Below are positions 1-8,782 of a stretch of 64,000 nucleotides of DNA, one piece after another. Under the pieces are notes generated by a model. It saw only the letters and a program-made list of their open reading frames with translations, had not been told where the DNA came from and searched no databases. This stretch comes from Leuconostoc carnosum. GTDB taxonomy: Bacteria; Bacillota; Bacilli; Lactobacillales; Lactobacillaceae. The stretch covers positions 39,644 through 103,643 of the forward strand of contig NZ_JACHGL010000002.1 in NCBI RefSeq assembly GCF_014207505.1, written 5' to 3'. The translations under genes were made by a program, and so were the position numbers. Position 1 is the stretch's first letter, and every line of letters starts with the position of its first letter.

Positions 1-102
1 ACAGAAACAGAAACAGAAACAGAAACAGAAACAGAAACAGAAACAGAAACAGAAACAGAAACAGAAACAGAAACAGAAACAGAAACAGAAACAGAAACAG
101 AA
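1..102 (+). repeat. 17-copy ACAGAA tandem repeat inside ftsY
   Basis: Seventeen perfect, uninterrupted copies of the hexamer ACAGAA begin at the first base of the window, so the true array may be longer. In the ftsY frame each copy reads Thr-Glu, giving an acidic (TE)n stretch in the N-terminal region. Copy-number changes would add or remove two residues without breaking the frame. Confidence 0.97.
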
Positions 103-1029
103 CAGCAAGTTTATAATAAAGGGTTAGAAAAATCTCGTACAGGTTTTGCAGCACGATTAAATAAATTTTTAGCTAATTTTCGTTCTGTTGATGAAGACTT
201 CTTTGAAGATCTAGAAGAAACATTAGTCGGTGCCGATGTTGGTTTTGATATGGCGATTAAAATTTCTGATGAGTTGCGCGAGGAAGTTAAACTACAACAT
301 GCCAAACGTAAAGAAGATGTCCGTGATGTAATCATCAAAAAAGTTGTTGATATGTATGAAGCAGATGGTATTAATGAAGATGCCACAATGCATTTTAATA
401 CCAACGGGACCACGGTTATTTTATTGGTAGGTGTCAATGGTGTTGGTAAGACGACCACTATTGGTAAGTTATCGACAAAATATCAGCAACAAGGGAAGTC
501 TGTTTTGCTAGCTGCGGCCGATACATTCCGTGCTGGCGCCACAAAACAATTACAAGAATGGGGTGATCGGGCACATGTGCCGGTCGTTGTTGGTAAAGAG
601 AAAGCTGATCCGGCTTCAGTTGTGTTCGAAGCTGTTGCTAAAGCGCGTGATGAACATTATGATGTTTTGTTTGTGGATACCGCAGGACGTTTGCAAAACA
701 ATGTGAACTTAATGCAGGAATTAGAAAAAATGAAACGTATCATTCAGCGTGAAATTCCAGATGCACCACACGAAGTTCTGCTTGTACTAGATGCGACAAC
801 AGGACAGAATGCTTTACAACAAGCCAAGTTATTTAAAGATTCATCTGATGTTACTGGCATTGTCTTAACCAAAATGGATGGTACAGCGAAGGGCGGTATT
901 GTATTTGCTATTCGTAATGAGATGCATTTACCTGTTAAATGGATTGGTTTTGGTGAAAAGGCAAGTGACTTACGTGAATTTATGCCGGAAGAATTTGTTT
1001 ATGGCTTATTTAAGGACTTAGTTGAATGA
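1..1029 (+). CDS. ftsY: signal recognition particle receptor FtsY (5' end outside window)
   Basis: The frame is open from base 1 and gives 342 visible residues; the start codon lies upstream of the window. FtsY is the SRP receptor GTPase that docks Ffh-ribosome complexes at the membrane. The visible part runs from a (Thr-Glu)17 acidic stretch, through the helical N domain, to the G domain with the P-loop GVNGVGKTTT, DTAGR, the TKMDG base-recognition motif and a C-terminal EKASDLREF segment. An internal Met at 250 is not the start, because the N domain is coded upstream of it without interruption. The acidic N-terminal (A) region is variable in the family and helps membrane association; a pure dipeptide repeat there is unusual. 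The gene overlaps ylxM by four bases (ATGA), as expected for coupled translation. Confidence 0.97.
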   Translation, partial: TETETETETETETETETETETETETETETETETEQQVYNKGLEKSRTGFAARLNKFLANFRSVDEDFFEDLEETLVGADVGFDMAIKISDELREEVKLQHAKRKEDVRDVIIKKVVDMYEADGINEDATMHFNTNGTTVILLVGVNGVGKTTTIGKLSTKYQQQGKSVLLAAADTFRAGATKQLQEWGDRAHVPVVVGKEKADPASVVFEAVAKARDEHYDVLFVDTAGRLQNNVNLMQELEKMKRIIQREIPDAPHEVLLVLDATTGQNALQQAKLFKDSSDVTGIVLTKMDGTAKGGIVFAIRNEMHLPVKWIGFGEKASDLREFMPEEFVYGLFKDLVE

Positions 1030-1370
1030 AGTTTGAAAAAAAGAACTATATTAATGCCTTATTTGGTTTTTATGGCGAACTATTGACAACAAAACAACGT
1101 GATTATTTACAGTATTATTTTGAAGATGATTATTCAATTGTTGAAATTGCTGAGGTTGAAACTATTAGCCGTCAGGCAGTTTCAGACAATATTAAGCGTG
1201 CCATTGAACAGCTTGAAAAGTATGAATATGTTTTGCATTTGATGAAAGATTTTCAAGCGCGATCAGCCATTGAAAATCAGGTACGAGATTACATTGAAAT
1301 GCATTATAATGAAGATATACAGTTAAAACAACTCGTGTCACAATTAATGGCACATGAAATTGAAGATTAA
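1026..1370 (+). CDS. ylxM: YlxM/p13 family putative SRP helix-turn-helix protein
   Basis: This 114-aa protein has a sigma-70 region-4-like helix-turn-helix (DDYSIVEIAEVETISRQAVS), which is the hallmark of the YlxM/UPF0122 family. These proteins are coded between ftsY and ffh in many Firmicutes, and a streptococcal homologue has been linked to SRP function. The start codon overlaps the ftsY stop (ATGA), so translation is probably coupled. Length is normal for the family. A direct role in regulating SRP is inferred from position and family, not visible here. Confidence 0.93.
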   Translation: MKFEKKNYINALFGFYGELLTTKQRDYLQYYFEDDYSIVEIAEVETISRQAVSDNIKRAIEQLEKYEYVLHLMKDFQARSAIENQVRDYIEMHYNEDIQLKQLVSQLMAHEIED

Positions 1371-1402
1371 CAAACTACTCTAAAAAGGGGAAGTGTGACA
1401 TC

Positions 1403-1426
1403 ATGATTTGTGATAACACACACTGA
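1403..1426 (+). other. possible 7-codon leader ORF upstream of ffh
   Basis: The only good Shine-Dalgarno sequence before ffh (AAAAGGGGAAG, 1383-1393) is spaced for the ATG at 1403, not for the ffh ATG at 1431. That ATG opens MICDNTH followed by TGA, ending four bases before the ffh start. The arrangement suggests that ribosomes terminate and re-initiate at ffh. A GTG at 1410 in the ffh frame is an alternative, but it would add seven residues absent from typical Ffh. Confidence 0.35.
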
Positions 1427-1430
1427 TATT

Positions 1431-2906
1431 ATGGCATTTGAAAACCTAACTGCACGCCTGTCTAAGGCAATGAAGAATTTAACAGGCCGTGGTCGCGTGA
1501 GCGAAGAAGACTTACGTGCAACAATGCGTGAAATTCGTTTAGCGCTACTTGAAGCCGATGTAAATTATGATACAGTCAAAAAATTTGTAGCCAATGTACG
1601 TGAAAAAGCGAGTGGCGCAGATATTTTAACTGGTTTGAATCCCGCCCAACAAATTGTTAAAATTGTTAATGATGAATTGACAATTACAATGGGAGAAGAA
1701 GCGGTACCATTAAATAAGTCGCCTAAAATTCCCACTATTATTATGATGGCAGGGTTACAAGGTGCTGGTAAGACAACAACGGTAGCAAAATTAGCTTATA
1801 AGTTAAAACAAGAACAAAATGCACGACCGTTGTTGATTGCTGCCGATATTTATCGACCAGCAGCGATTGATCAATTAGAAATACTAGGTCGTGATCTTGA
1901 TATGCCTGTTTTTCAAATGGGAACGGATGTTAATCCGCGAGAGATTGTTCGCCAAGGTTTAGCCAAAGCTGCTGAAAATAAAAATGATTATGTGTTTATT
2001 GATACTGCTGGTCGCTTACAAATTGATCAAGAGTTAATGCAAGAACTAAAAGACATTGTTGAGATTGCGCATCCAGATGAAATTTTGTTAACTGTTGATG
2101 CGATGACAGGGCAAAATGCTGCTGAAACGGCCAAAGGTTTCTCCGAGGCGCTTGATTTAACTGGTGTTGTATTGACTAAATTAGATGGTGACACACGTGG
2201 TGGTGCGGCACTGTCAATTCGTGATGTGACAGGGAAACCAATTAAGTTTGTCGGTCAGGGTGAAAAACCAACTGACTTAGACGTCTTTTATCCAGAACGT
2301 ATGGCTTCACGTATCTTGGGTATGGGTGATGTGCTAACTTTGATTGAAAAAGCGCAACGCGATTTTGATGAAGAAGCACAAGCTAAGCAACTTGAAAAAA
2401 TGCGACAAAATACGTTTGATTTCAATGATTTTGTGGCACAACTTAAACAAGTCCAAAGTATGGGGCCCATGGAAGATTTGCTTAAAATGATTCCAGGTAT
2501 GGCTAATAATCCAGCATTGGCGAATGTTAATATTGATGCCAAACAGTTTGCTCATTTAGAAGCTATTGTTAGCTCAATGACACCAGCTGAACGTGAAAAT
2601 CCAGATTTAATCAATCCTTCAAGACGACGTCGATTGGCAGCGGGAGCTGGCCGTCCTATTGTTGAGGTAAATCGCATGATTAAGCAATTTGAACAGATGC
2701 GTAAAATGATGAATCAAGCGACAAATGGTAACTTTGGCGGTATTGATAAAATGATGGGTGGCGCTGGTATGGATATGTCATCTATGATGGGTGGTGCCGG
2801 AGGTGGGATGCCATCTGGTAACTTCGGTCAAAAAGTCCAAAATTTTGCAATGAAACAAGCAGCACGTCGTTTACAAAAAGCTAAGAAAAAGCGCGGTAAG
2901 AAGTGA
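1431..2906 (+). CDS. ffh: signal recognition particle protein Ffh (SRP54)
   Basis: Ffh is the GTPase that binds signal sequences and 4.5S RNA and delivers ribosomes to FtsY. The 491-aa product shows the N domain (MAFENLTARLSKAMKNL), the G domain with P-loop GLQGAGKTTT, DTAGR, TKLDGD and GQGEKPTDL, and a methionine-rich M domain from about residue 300, ending in MMGGAGMDMSSMMGG and a basic tail. I chose the ATG at 1431 because MAFENLT is the usual family N-terminus; the longer reading from GTG 1410 adds atypical residues. No Shine-Dalgarno lies directly upstream, and translation may be coupled to a short leader ORF. It follows ftsY-ylxM in the conserved order. Confidence 0.97.
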   Translation: MAFENLTARLSKAMKNLTGRGRVSEEDLRATMREIRLALLEADVNYDTVKKFVANVREKASGADILTGLNPAQQIVKIVNDELTITMGEEAVPLNKSPKIPTIIMMAGLQGAGKTTTVAKLAYKLKQEQNARPLLIAADIYRPAAIDQLEILGRDLDMPVFQMGTDVNPREIVRQGLAKAAENKNDYVFIDTAGRLQIDQELMQELKDIVEIAHPDEILLTVDAMTGQNAAETAKGFSEALDLTGVVLTKLDGDTRGGAALSIRDVTGKPIKFVGQGEKPTDLDVFYPERMASRILGMGDVLTLIEKAQRDFDEEAQAKQLEKMRQNTFDFNDFVAQLKQVQSMGPMEDLLKMIPGMANNPALANVNIDAKQFAHLEAIVSSMTPAERENPDLINPSRRRRLAAGAGRPIVEVNRMIKQFEQMRKMMNQATNGNFGGIDKMMGGAGMDMSSMMGGAGGGMPSGNFGQKVQNFAMKQAARRLQKAKKKRGKK

Positions 2907-3085
2907 TGAACCGCTTAGAGTGGGTATTGCCCATATTTGTATTTGTGGTGATGTTGGGTTCAAATATCATCAATGCCGATCACCTAACGATATCATTATT
3001 TTTGATTGCCGTAATTGTAGCAGCAATTCCAAGTGTGATCGTGTTTGGTTTAATTAAATTTTTGGAGTGGTGGGTTTTCCACTAG
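2906..3085 (+). CDS. small two-helix membrane protein of unknown function
   Basis: A 59-aa hydrophobic protein that I do not recognise. It starts at ATG 2906, overlapping the ffh stop (TGATG); a GTG at 2903 is also possible. Two transmembrane segments are visible: about residues 6-24 (WVLPIFVFVVMLGSNII) and about 29-52 (ISLFLIAVIVAAIPSVIVFGL), followed by a short EWWVFH tail. Overlap with ffh implies co-translation with a membrane-targeting factor. Whether it has a role there is unknown. Confidence 0.6.
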   Translation: MNRLEWVLPIFVFVVMLGSNIINADHLTISLFLIAVIVAAIPSVIVFGLIKFLEWWVFH

Positions 3086-3150
3086 ACCATAGCTACCGTT
3101 TTTCTAGTTGATATGATACGAACAAATTGATTTGAAATTGAAGGAGAAAT

Positions 3151-3954
3151 ATGTCAATTAAATTGATTGCATCTGATCTGGATGCTACTTTTCTAAAGAA
3201 TGATAAGACTTTTAATGAAGTGTTGTTTCAAGAAGTACTTGATAAATTACATGCACAGGGTGGTCAATTTGTCGTCGCAACAGGTAATCATGTTCAGAAA
3301 GTACGTGAATATTTTAAAAATTTTGACGGACAGTATCAGATGATTGCAAATAACGGGGCAGAAGTTATTTTAAATGGTGAGTTGACACATGTCTGGGCAG
3401 TACCAGAGAATGTGCCAGCAGTTGTTGATCAATTAGCAAATAAATATGTTAATCACTTGCAATTAGGTGTATCTTTTGTTGCGGCTCACAAAGCTTTTGC
3501 GATTATTAAACGTCCTAATGATGAACAGCTCGAATTTTCAAAAAAATATTTTGAAAATTTGGTTTTAATTGACTCAGTCGATGAAATTAATGAACCTATT
3601 TTAAAGATATCTCTCGTTTTGCCTAGTTTAGAATATGAATTTATGCGCGAAGTAAAAGCAATGCTTGGTAATAAAATTCATGTGACAACATCAGGCTATG
3701 GCGCTATTGATATTGTCAATCCTAATGTTAACAAAGCAAATGCGCTATCGTACATTGCTGATACATTGCAGATAGCATCATCTGAAATTATGGCCTTTGG
3801 TGATGGTTTAAATGATTTAGAAATGTTAGAGTATGTTGGGCAACCTGTTGCCATGACGAATTCGGACGAAGAACTATTTAAACATGATTTCGAACTTAGT
3901 GTAACAGACAATGATAATGATGGTGTTTTGAAGACAATTCTTGAAAAATTATAA
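3151..3954 (+). CDS. Cof-type HAD-superfamily phosphatase
   Basis: The 267-aa protein has the HAD type-IIB (Cof) layout: motif I DLDATF with the nucleophilic Asp near residue 9, motif II in the ATGN region, and motif IV GDGLNDLEML near residue 215. Members dephosphorylate sugar phosphates, flavin mononucleotide or pyridoxal phosphate with low selectivity, so the substrate cannot be named. AAGGAGAA precedes the ATG at good spacing. The stop codon is part of a rho-independent terminator, so this is the end of a transcription unit. Confidence 0.9.
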   Translation: MSIKLIASDLDATFLKNDKTFNEVLFQEVLDKLHAQGGQFVVATGNHVQKVREYFKNFDGQYQMIANNGAEVILNGELTHVWAVPENVPAVVDQLANKYVNHLQLGVSFVAAHKAFAIIKRPNDEQLEFSKKYFENLVLIDSVDEINEPILKISLVLPSLEYEFMREVKAMLGNKIHVTTSGYGAIDIVNPNVNKANALSYIADTLQIASSEIMAFGDGLNDLEMLEYVGQPVAMTNSDEELFKHDFELSVTDNDNDGVLKTILEKL

Positions 3955-3976
3955 CACGCCTTGTGGCGTGTTTTTT
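3953..3976 (+). terminator. rho-independent terminator after the HAD gene
   Basis: The stem AACACGCC / GGCGTGTT closes a TTGT loop and runs into a T tract. The first stem bases are the last two of the upstream TAA stop codon. Confidence 0.9.
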
Positions 3977-4024
3977 ATTACCACAAAATTAGCTATATAA
4001 TTGTGATTATCAATGAGATGATTA

Positions 4025-4044
4025 TTTCCGCAAACATGTGGAAA
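4025..4044. promoter_or_regulatory. inverted repeat, possible operator of the beta-glucoside PTS operon
   Basis: TTTCCGC and GTGGAAA form an inverted repeat (one mismatch) across a short spacer, 64 bp before the first gene of the operon and 15 bp before a cre site. A TATAAT-like hexamer lies at 3996-4001. PRD activators of the LicR/ManR type bind such dyads, and one is coded in this operon (5907-7913), so it is the natural candidate to bind here. This is inference. Confidence 0.4.
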
Positions 4045-4059
4045 ACATTTATCTAGAAA

Positions 4060-4073
4060 TGTAAGCGCTTTCC
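4060..4073. promoter_or_regulatory. cre site (CcpA operator)
   Basis: TGTAAGCGCTTTCC agrees closely with the catabolite-responsive element consensus TGNAANCGNWNNCN. It lies 35 bp upstream of the ribosome binding site AAGGAGG (4094-4100) of the 6-phospho-beta-glucosidase gene. CcpA bound with HPr-Ser-P would repress the operon when preferred sugars are present; hprK, which makes that co-effector, is at 44696. Confidence 0.8.
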
Positions 4074-4095
4074 TGATACACTTTGGGTAGTATAA

Positions 4096-5544
<1,449 letters not shown>

Positions 5545-5557
5545 AAAGGAAACGATT

Positions 5558-5872
5558 ATGAAGAAAGCATTAATTATTTGCGCAGCTGGTATGTCATCGT
5601 CAATGATGGCTAAAAAAACAACAGATTATTTTAAAGAACAAAATGTTGACATTGAAATGGACGCGATTACAGCTACAGAAGGGGAAGAGGCTATTCGAGA
5701 CGGAAATTTTGACTTATTTCTAATTAGTCCACAGACAACGATGTATCTTGATAATTTTCAAAAAATTGGTCAAGAGGTTGGTAAACCAGTTGTTTCGATA
5801 CCATTTAACGCTTATATTCCGATTCCGACAGGAATTGAAAAAATGGCAAAATTAGTTGAGGACAATATTTAA
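5558..5872 (+). CDS. PTS lactose/cellobiose-family IIB component
   Basis: A 104-aa cytoplasmic phosphocarrier. Cys8 in IICAAGMSSSMM is the phosphorylated residue of the IIB Lac/Cel fold; the conserved SPQ and PVxxIP elements follow. It receives phosphate from the IIA (7910-8269) and passes it to the sugar bound to IIC (8783-10126). It begins 13 bases after the glucosidase stop, with GAAAGGAAAC as ribosome binding site. Confidence 0.93.
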   Translation: MKKALIICAAGMSSSMMAKKTTDYFKEQNVDIEMDAITATEGEEAIRDGNFDLFLISPQTTMYLDNFQKIGQEVGKPVVSIPFNAYIPIPTGIEKMAKLVEDNI

Positions 5873-5906
5873 TAGTGTCAAGTGTAGGTTGTATGAGGTG
5901 TAATAA

Positions 5907-7913
5907 ATGAAAGAAAAAGAAAGTGAGTTACTACGTTATTTATTAAATAATCAAGAACGCTTTGTGACCGGTGACGAATTAGCTAATATTTTGTCATTAT
6001 CTTCAAGAACTATTCGAAATTACATCAAAATACTCAAAACAAAACTAAATTCACATGGTGCAACATTTGAAGCTAAACCTAGTTTTGGTTATCGACTACA
6101 CATTTCACATCCTGTGACATTTGATCTATTCTTAAATAAGAATTACCAATTATCCCAATGGCAAGCCGACGATTCTGATGAAATTGATATTTCGGACCGT
6201 CAAAAATATGTTCTTAATAAACTGGTCATTGAAGATCAAACCATTCTAATTGATGATTTGGCTGAACGATTATTTGTTACGTCTGCAACGTTGTCCAAAG
6301 ACTTATCCATGATTAGAAAAGAATTGATACCATATGATTTAACAATCGAAAACAAACCGAATAAAGGCCTTTTTATCCAAGGCTTAGAACGTGATCGATG
6401 TCATTTCATTTTGAATTATTTTTTCAGCCACAGTGGTAATTCATTTCAGCATTATATGGCTAATAAATCTTTTTTTAAAAAAATAAGTTTTGATGAAATA
6501 ACCATTATTGTCCTTGATGAGTGTCGGGAAGCTGATATTCATTTAACAGATTTTACGATTCAAAATATTGTTTTATACATCGCACTTAGCGTACAGCGGA
6601 TGGCTGGTGGATTTGAATTACAAACCATTCAACTTGATGATAATGCAGAGACTAAAGGTGTGCATGCTGTGGCTGCAAAAATAATTCATCGTATTGAAAC
6701 GAGTTATCATTTGCAAGTACCAGCAAGTGAAGTTGCTTACTTAACAATTCAATTATTGTCCAAGGGGAGAAACATTCAAACAACTAGTGATGAATCACTG
6801 CCCAAGGATCTTCATGACGTGCTACAACAAATTGAATTGGAAACTGGGTATCCTGTATCTCAAGATTATGAATTACGAAAAAATTTGATTGAACATTTAA
6901 AGCCTATGATAATTAGACTTGAGCAGGGATTGCAGTTAAAAAATCCATTATTACAAGAAATTAAAACGAAATATGCCAATTATTTTTCAGACATCAAACG
7001 CTATGTTGCTTTATCGACTTATTTGTCTAAATTTGAAATAAGTGATGATGAAATTGCTTATTTGGCACTACATCTTATGGCAACAGCAGAAAAATATCGA
7101 GATTTGAATAAGCCAAGAGTTTTGATTATTTGCGCCACTGGTTATGGATCAGCGCAGCTGCTAAATAATCGTGTTGAAAAAGAGTTTGATAATGATTTCA
7201 ACATTGTTGGTATCAAGGGCTACTATGAAGTTAATGACGCAGTACTAAAGGACGTTGATTTGATTATCAGTGCTATTGATTTATCGACACAATTTTTTAA
7301 AATGCCGGTGATTCAAGTCAGTGTTTTCCTAAATGAAATTGATATACAGAAATTACATCAATTTTTAAATGGCTTACGTCATCATGACAGTTCACATAGT
7401 TTGAGAACTAATGATGACTCAGATACTAATAGTAGTGAGAAATCAAATTATTTTGACCAATTTACATCTAGTTCGCGGTTTAAAATTTGGCATACACCAA
7501 CTAACCGAGCGGAAGTTTTGGACCAATTAAGCGATATGCTATTAACGGATGAATCTGGCGAGTTTAAAAAAGAATTACTTGAACAAATTACGCAACGTGA
7601 ATCCCTTAGTGCAATAACATTTAGTGACGTAATTGCGGTGCCACATCCAGCAACAGCAATCAGTCGCATTCCTAAAATTGCTATTGGCGTTATACCGGAT
7701 GGCTTAAAGTGGTCTAATGATTATTCCCATATAAAACTTGTGTTTTTGTTATCACCGTCGTATTGGCATAATCAAGGACTGACCGAGATGACACAAACTA
7801 TTGTTAAACTAGTAGAAAATCCACAACAACAATCAGACTTACTCTCCGCAAAGGGATTTTCTGATTTTCGACAAAAATTTATGTTGTTGATGAAAAGAGG
7901 TAAAAATATATGA
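5907..7913 (+). CDS. PRD-containing transcriptional activator with PTS IIB/IIA domains (LicR/ManR type)
   Basis: A 668-aa regulator. Domains in order: a DeoR-like HTH (about 5-60), a second HTH (about 85-140), two PTS regulation domains (about 180-395), a IIB-like domain with Cys409 in CATGYGSAQLL, and a C-terminal IIA-like domain with His580 in VPHPATA. Such proteins activate PTS operons when dephosphorylated at the IIA/IIB sites by an active transporter and phosphorylated by HPr at the PRDs, so they read both inducer and carbon status. It lies inside the operon it most likely controls, between IIB and IIA, and overlaps IIA by four bases. A poorly conserved linker rich in Ser, Asp and Asn (about 493-515) separates IIB and IIA. 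Confidence 0.92.
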   Translation: MKEKESELLRYLLNNQERFVTGDELANILSLSSRTIRNYIKILKTKLNSHGATFEAKPSFGYRLHISHPVTFDLFLNKNYQLSQWQADDSDEIDISDRQKYVLNKLVIEDQTILIDDLAERLFVTSATLSKDLSMIRKELIPYDLTIENKPNKGLFIQGLERDRCHFILNYFFSHSGNSFQHYMANKSFFKKISFDEITIIVLDECREADIHLTDFTIQNIVLYIALSVQRMAGGFELQTIQLDDNAETKGVHAVAAKIIHRIETSYHLQVPASEVAYLTIQLLSKGRNIQTTSDESLPKDLHDVLQQIELETGYPVSQDYELRKNLIEHLKPMIIRLEQGLQLKNPLLQEIKTKYANYFSDIKRYVALSTYLSKFEISDDEIAYLALHLMATAEKYRDLNKPRVLIICATGYGSAQLLNNRVEKEFDNDFNIVGIKGYYEVNDAVLKDVDLIISAIDLSTQFFKMPVIQVSVFLNEIDIQKLHQFLNGLRHHDSSHSLRTNDDSDTNSSEKSNYFDQFTSSSRFKIWHTPTNRAEVLDQLSDMLLTDESGEFKKELLEQITQRESLSAITFSDVIAVPHPATAISRIPKIAIGVIPDGLKWSNDYSHIKLVFLLSPSYWHNQGLTEMTQTIVKLVENPQQQSDLLSAKGFSDFRQKFMLLMKRGKNI

Positions 7914-8269
7914 ACTCAGAAGAAATTCAAGTCATTGCATTTGAAATCATTTTACACAGTGGTAATTCACGTACAAATATACACGAAGCTTTTGCGGCTA
8001 TGCGACACAAAGATTTTGAGTTATCTGAGAAGAAGTTAAAGATGTCGAATGATGAATTAATGTTGGCACATAAATCACAAACAAAATTACTCCAAAACTA
8101 TGCTGCTGGCACTAAAATTGATATGGAAATTATTTTAGTTCATGCACAGGATCATCTCATGACTACAATGACTTTACGTGAAATGGCTATTGAAATGCAA
8201 AATCTATACAAGGAGGTAAAAGCTATTGAAGACAGCAGTCCATCAAGCGAAAAAAACATTACAGCCTAA
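7910..8269 (+). CDS. PTS lactose/cellobiose-family IIA component
   Basis: A 119-aa helical phosphocarrier of the LacF/CelC family. His78 in ILVHAQDHLM matches the phosphorylated histidine of the family. It accepts phosphate from HPr and hands it to IIB (5558-5872). The ATG overlaps the regulator stop (ATGA). The 3' end overlaps the next gene by 44 bases, which is unusual and ties their translation together. Confidence 0.93.
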   Translation: MNSEEIQVIAFEIILHSGNSRTNIHEAFAAMRHKDFELSEKKLKMSNDELMLAHKSQTKLLQNYAAGTKIDMEIILVHAQDHLMTTMTLREMAIEMQNLYKEVKAIEDSSPSSEKNITA

Positions 8270-8780
8270 AGAAAAAATATTAGCGGATAAAATTGAGAAA
8301 AACCGTAGAGATATGAGCCTTAAAAGTATGCAGTTTAATCGATTTATGCTGATTCGTTATTCAACGGCTTTCTTTTTCTTTGTTAACCTGTATTGGGCAT
8401 TATTGATGCGGCAAACTTGGGTAATTATCATACCGTTAACAATTATGTTTGTTTCTGGGTTTGCCATCGTTGAACAAATAAAATTATTTGGTAACCATAC
8501 CAACCGATTAATTTATTCAAAAGCATTTTTCACTGTACAATTAATTGTCAATATTTTTTTGATGATTAGTATCATAACACCCTTGTTTACACCATTATTT
8601 CAATTTGTAAATGACACGAATCAAAATCGATATATTGTTCTATTAATTTTGTTACTCGGTACTGGTTTGACACTGTTAGTTCGTAGGCGATTAGTTTTAA
8701 TTGCAAGTAACCAAGATAAGTATTATTCGCGCTTGGTAGCTTATCAAGTGCTGTTTAAAAATAGCAAGGAGATGAAGTAG
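8226..8780 (+). CDS. unrecognised four-helix membrane protein within the PTS operon (TTG start)
   Basis: I do not recognise this 184-aa protein. It starts at TTG 8226: a strong AAGGAGG (8210-8216) sits nine bases upstream, inside the IIA gene, and no ATG is better placed. After a basic amphipathic N-terminus (about 45 residues) come four hydrophobic segments at about 47-63, 66-83, 101-125 and 135-152, with basic loops; the tail is polar. Its place between IIA and IIC suggests a helper of the transporter or a sensor, but that is inference. It is not a PTS component by any motif. Confidence 0.75.
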   Translation: MKTAVHQAKKTLQPKEKILADKIEKNRRDMSLKSMQFNRFMLIRYSTAFFFFVNLYWALLMRQTWVIIIPLTIMFVSGFAIVEQIKLFGNHTNRLIYSKAFFTVQLIVNIFLMISIITPLFTPLFQFVNDTNQNRYIVLLILLLGTGLTLLVRRRLVLIASNQDKYYSRLVAYQVLFKNSKEMK

Positions 8781-8782
8781 TT

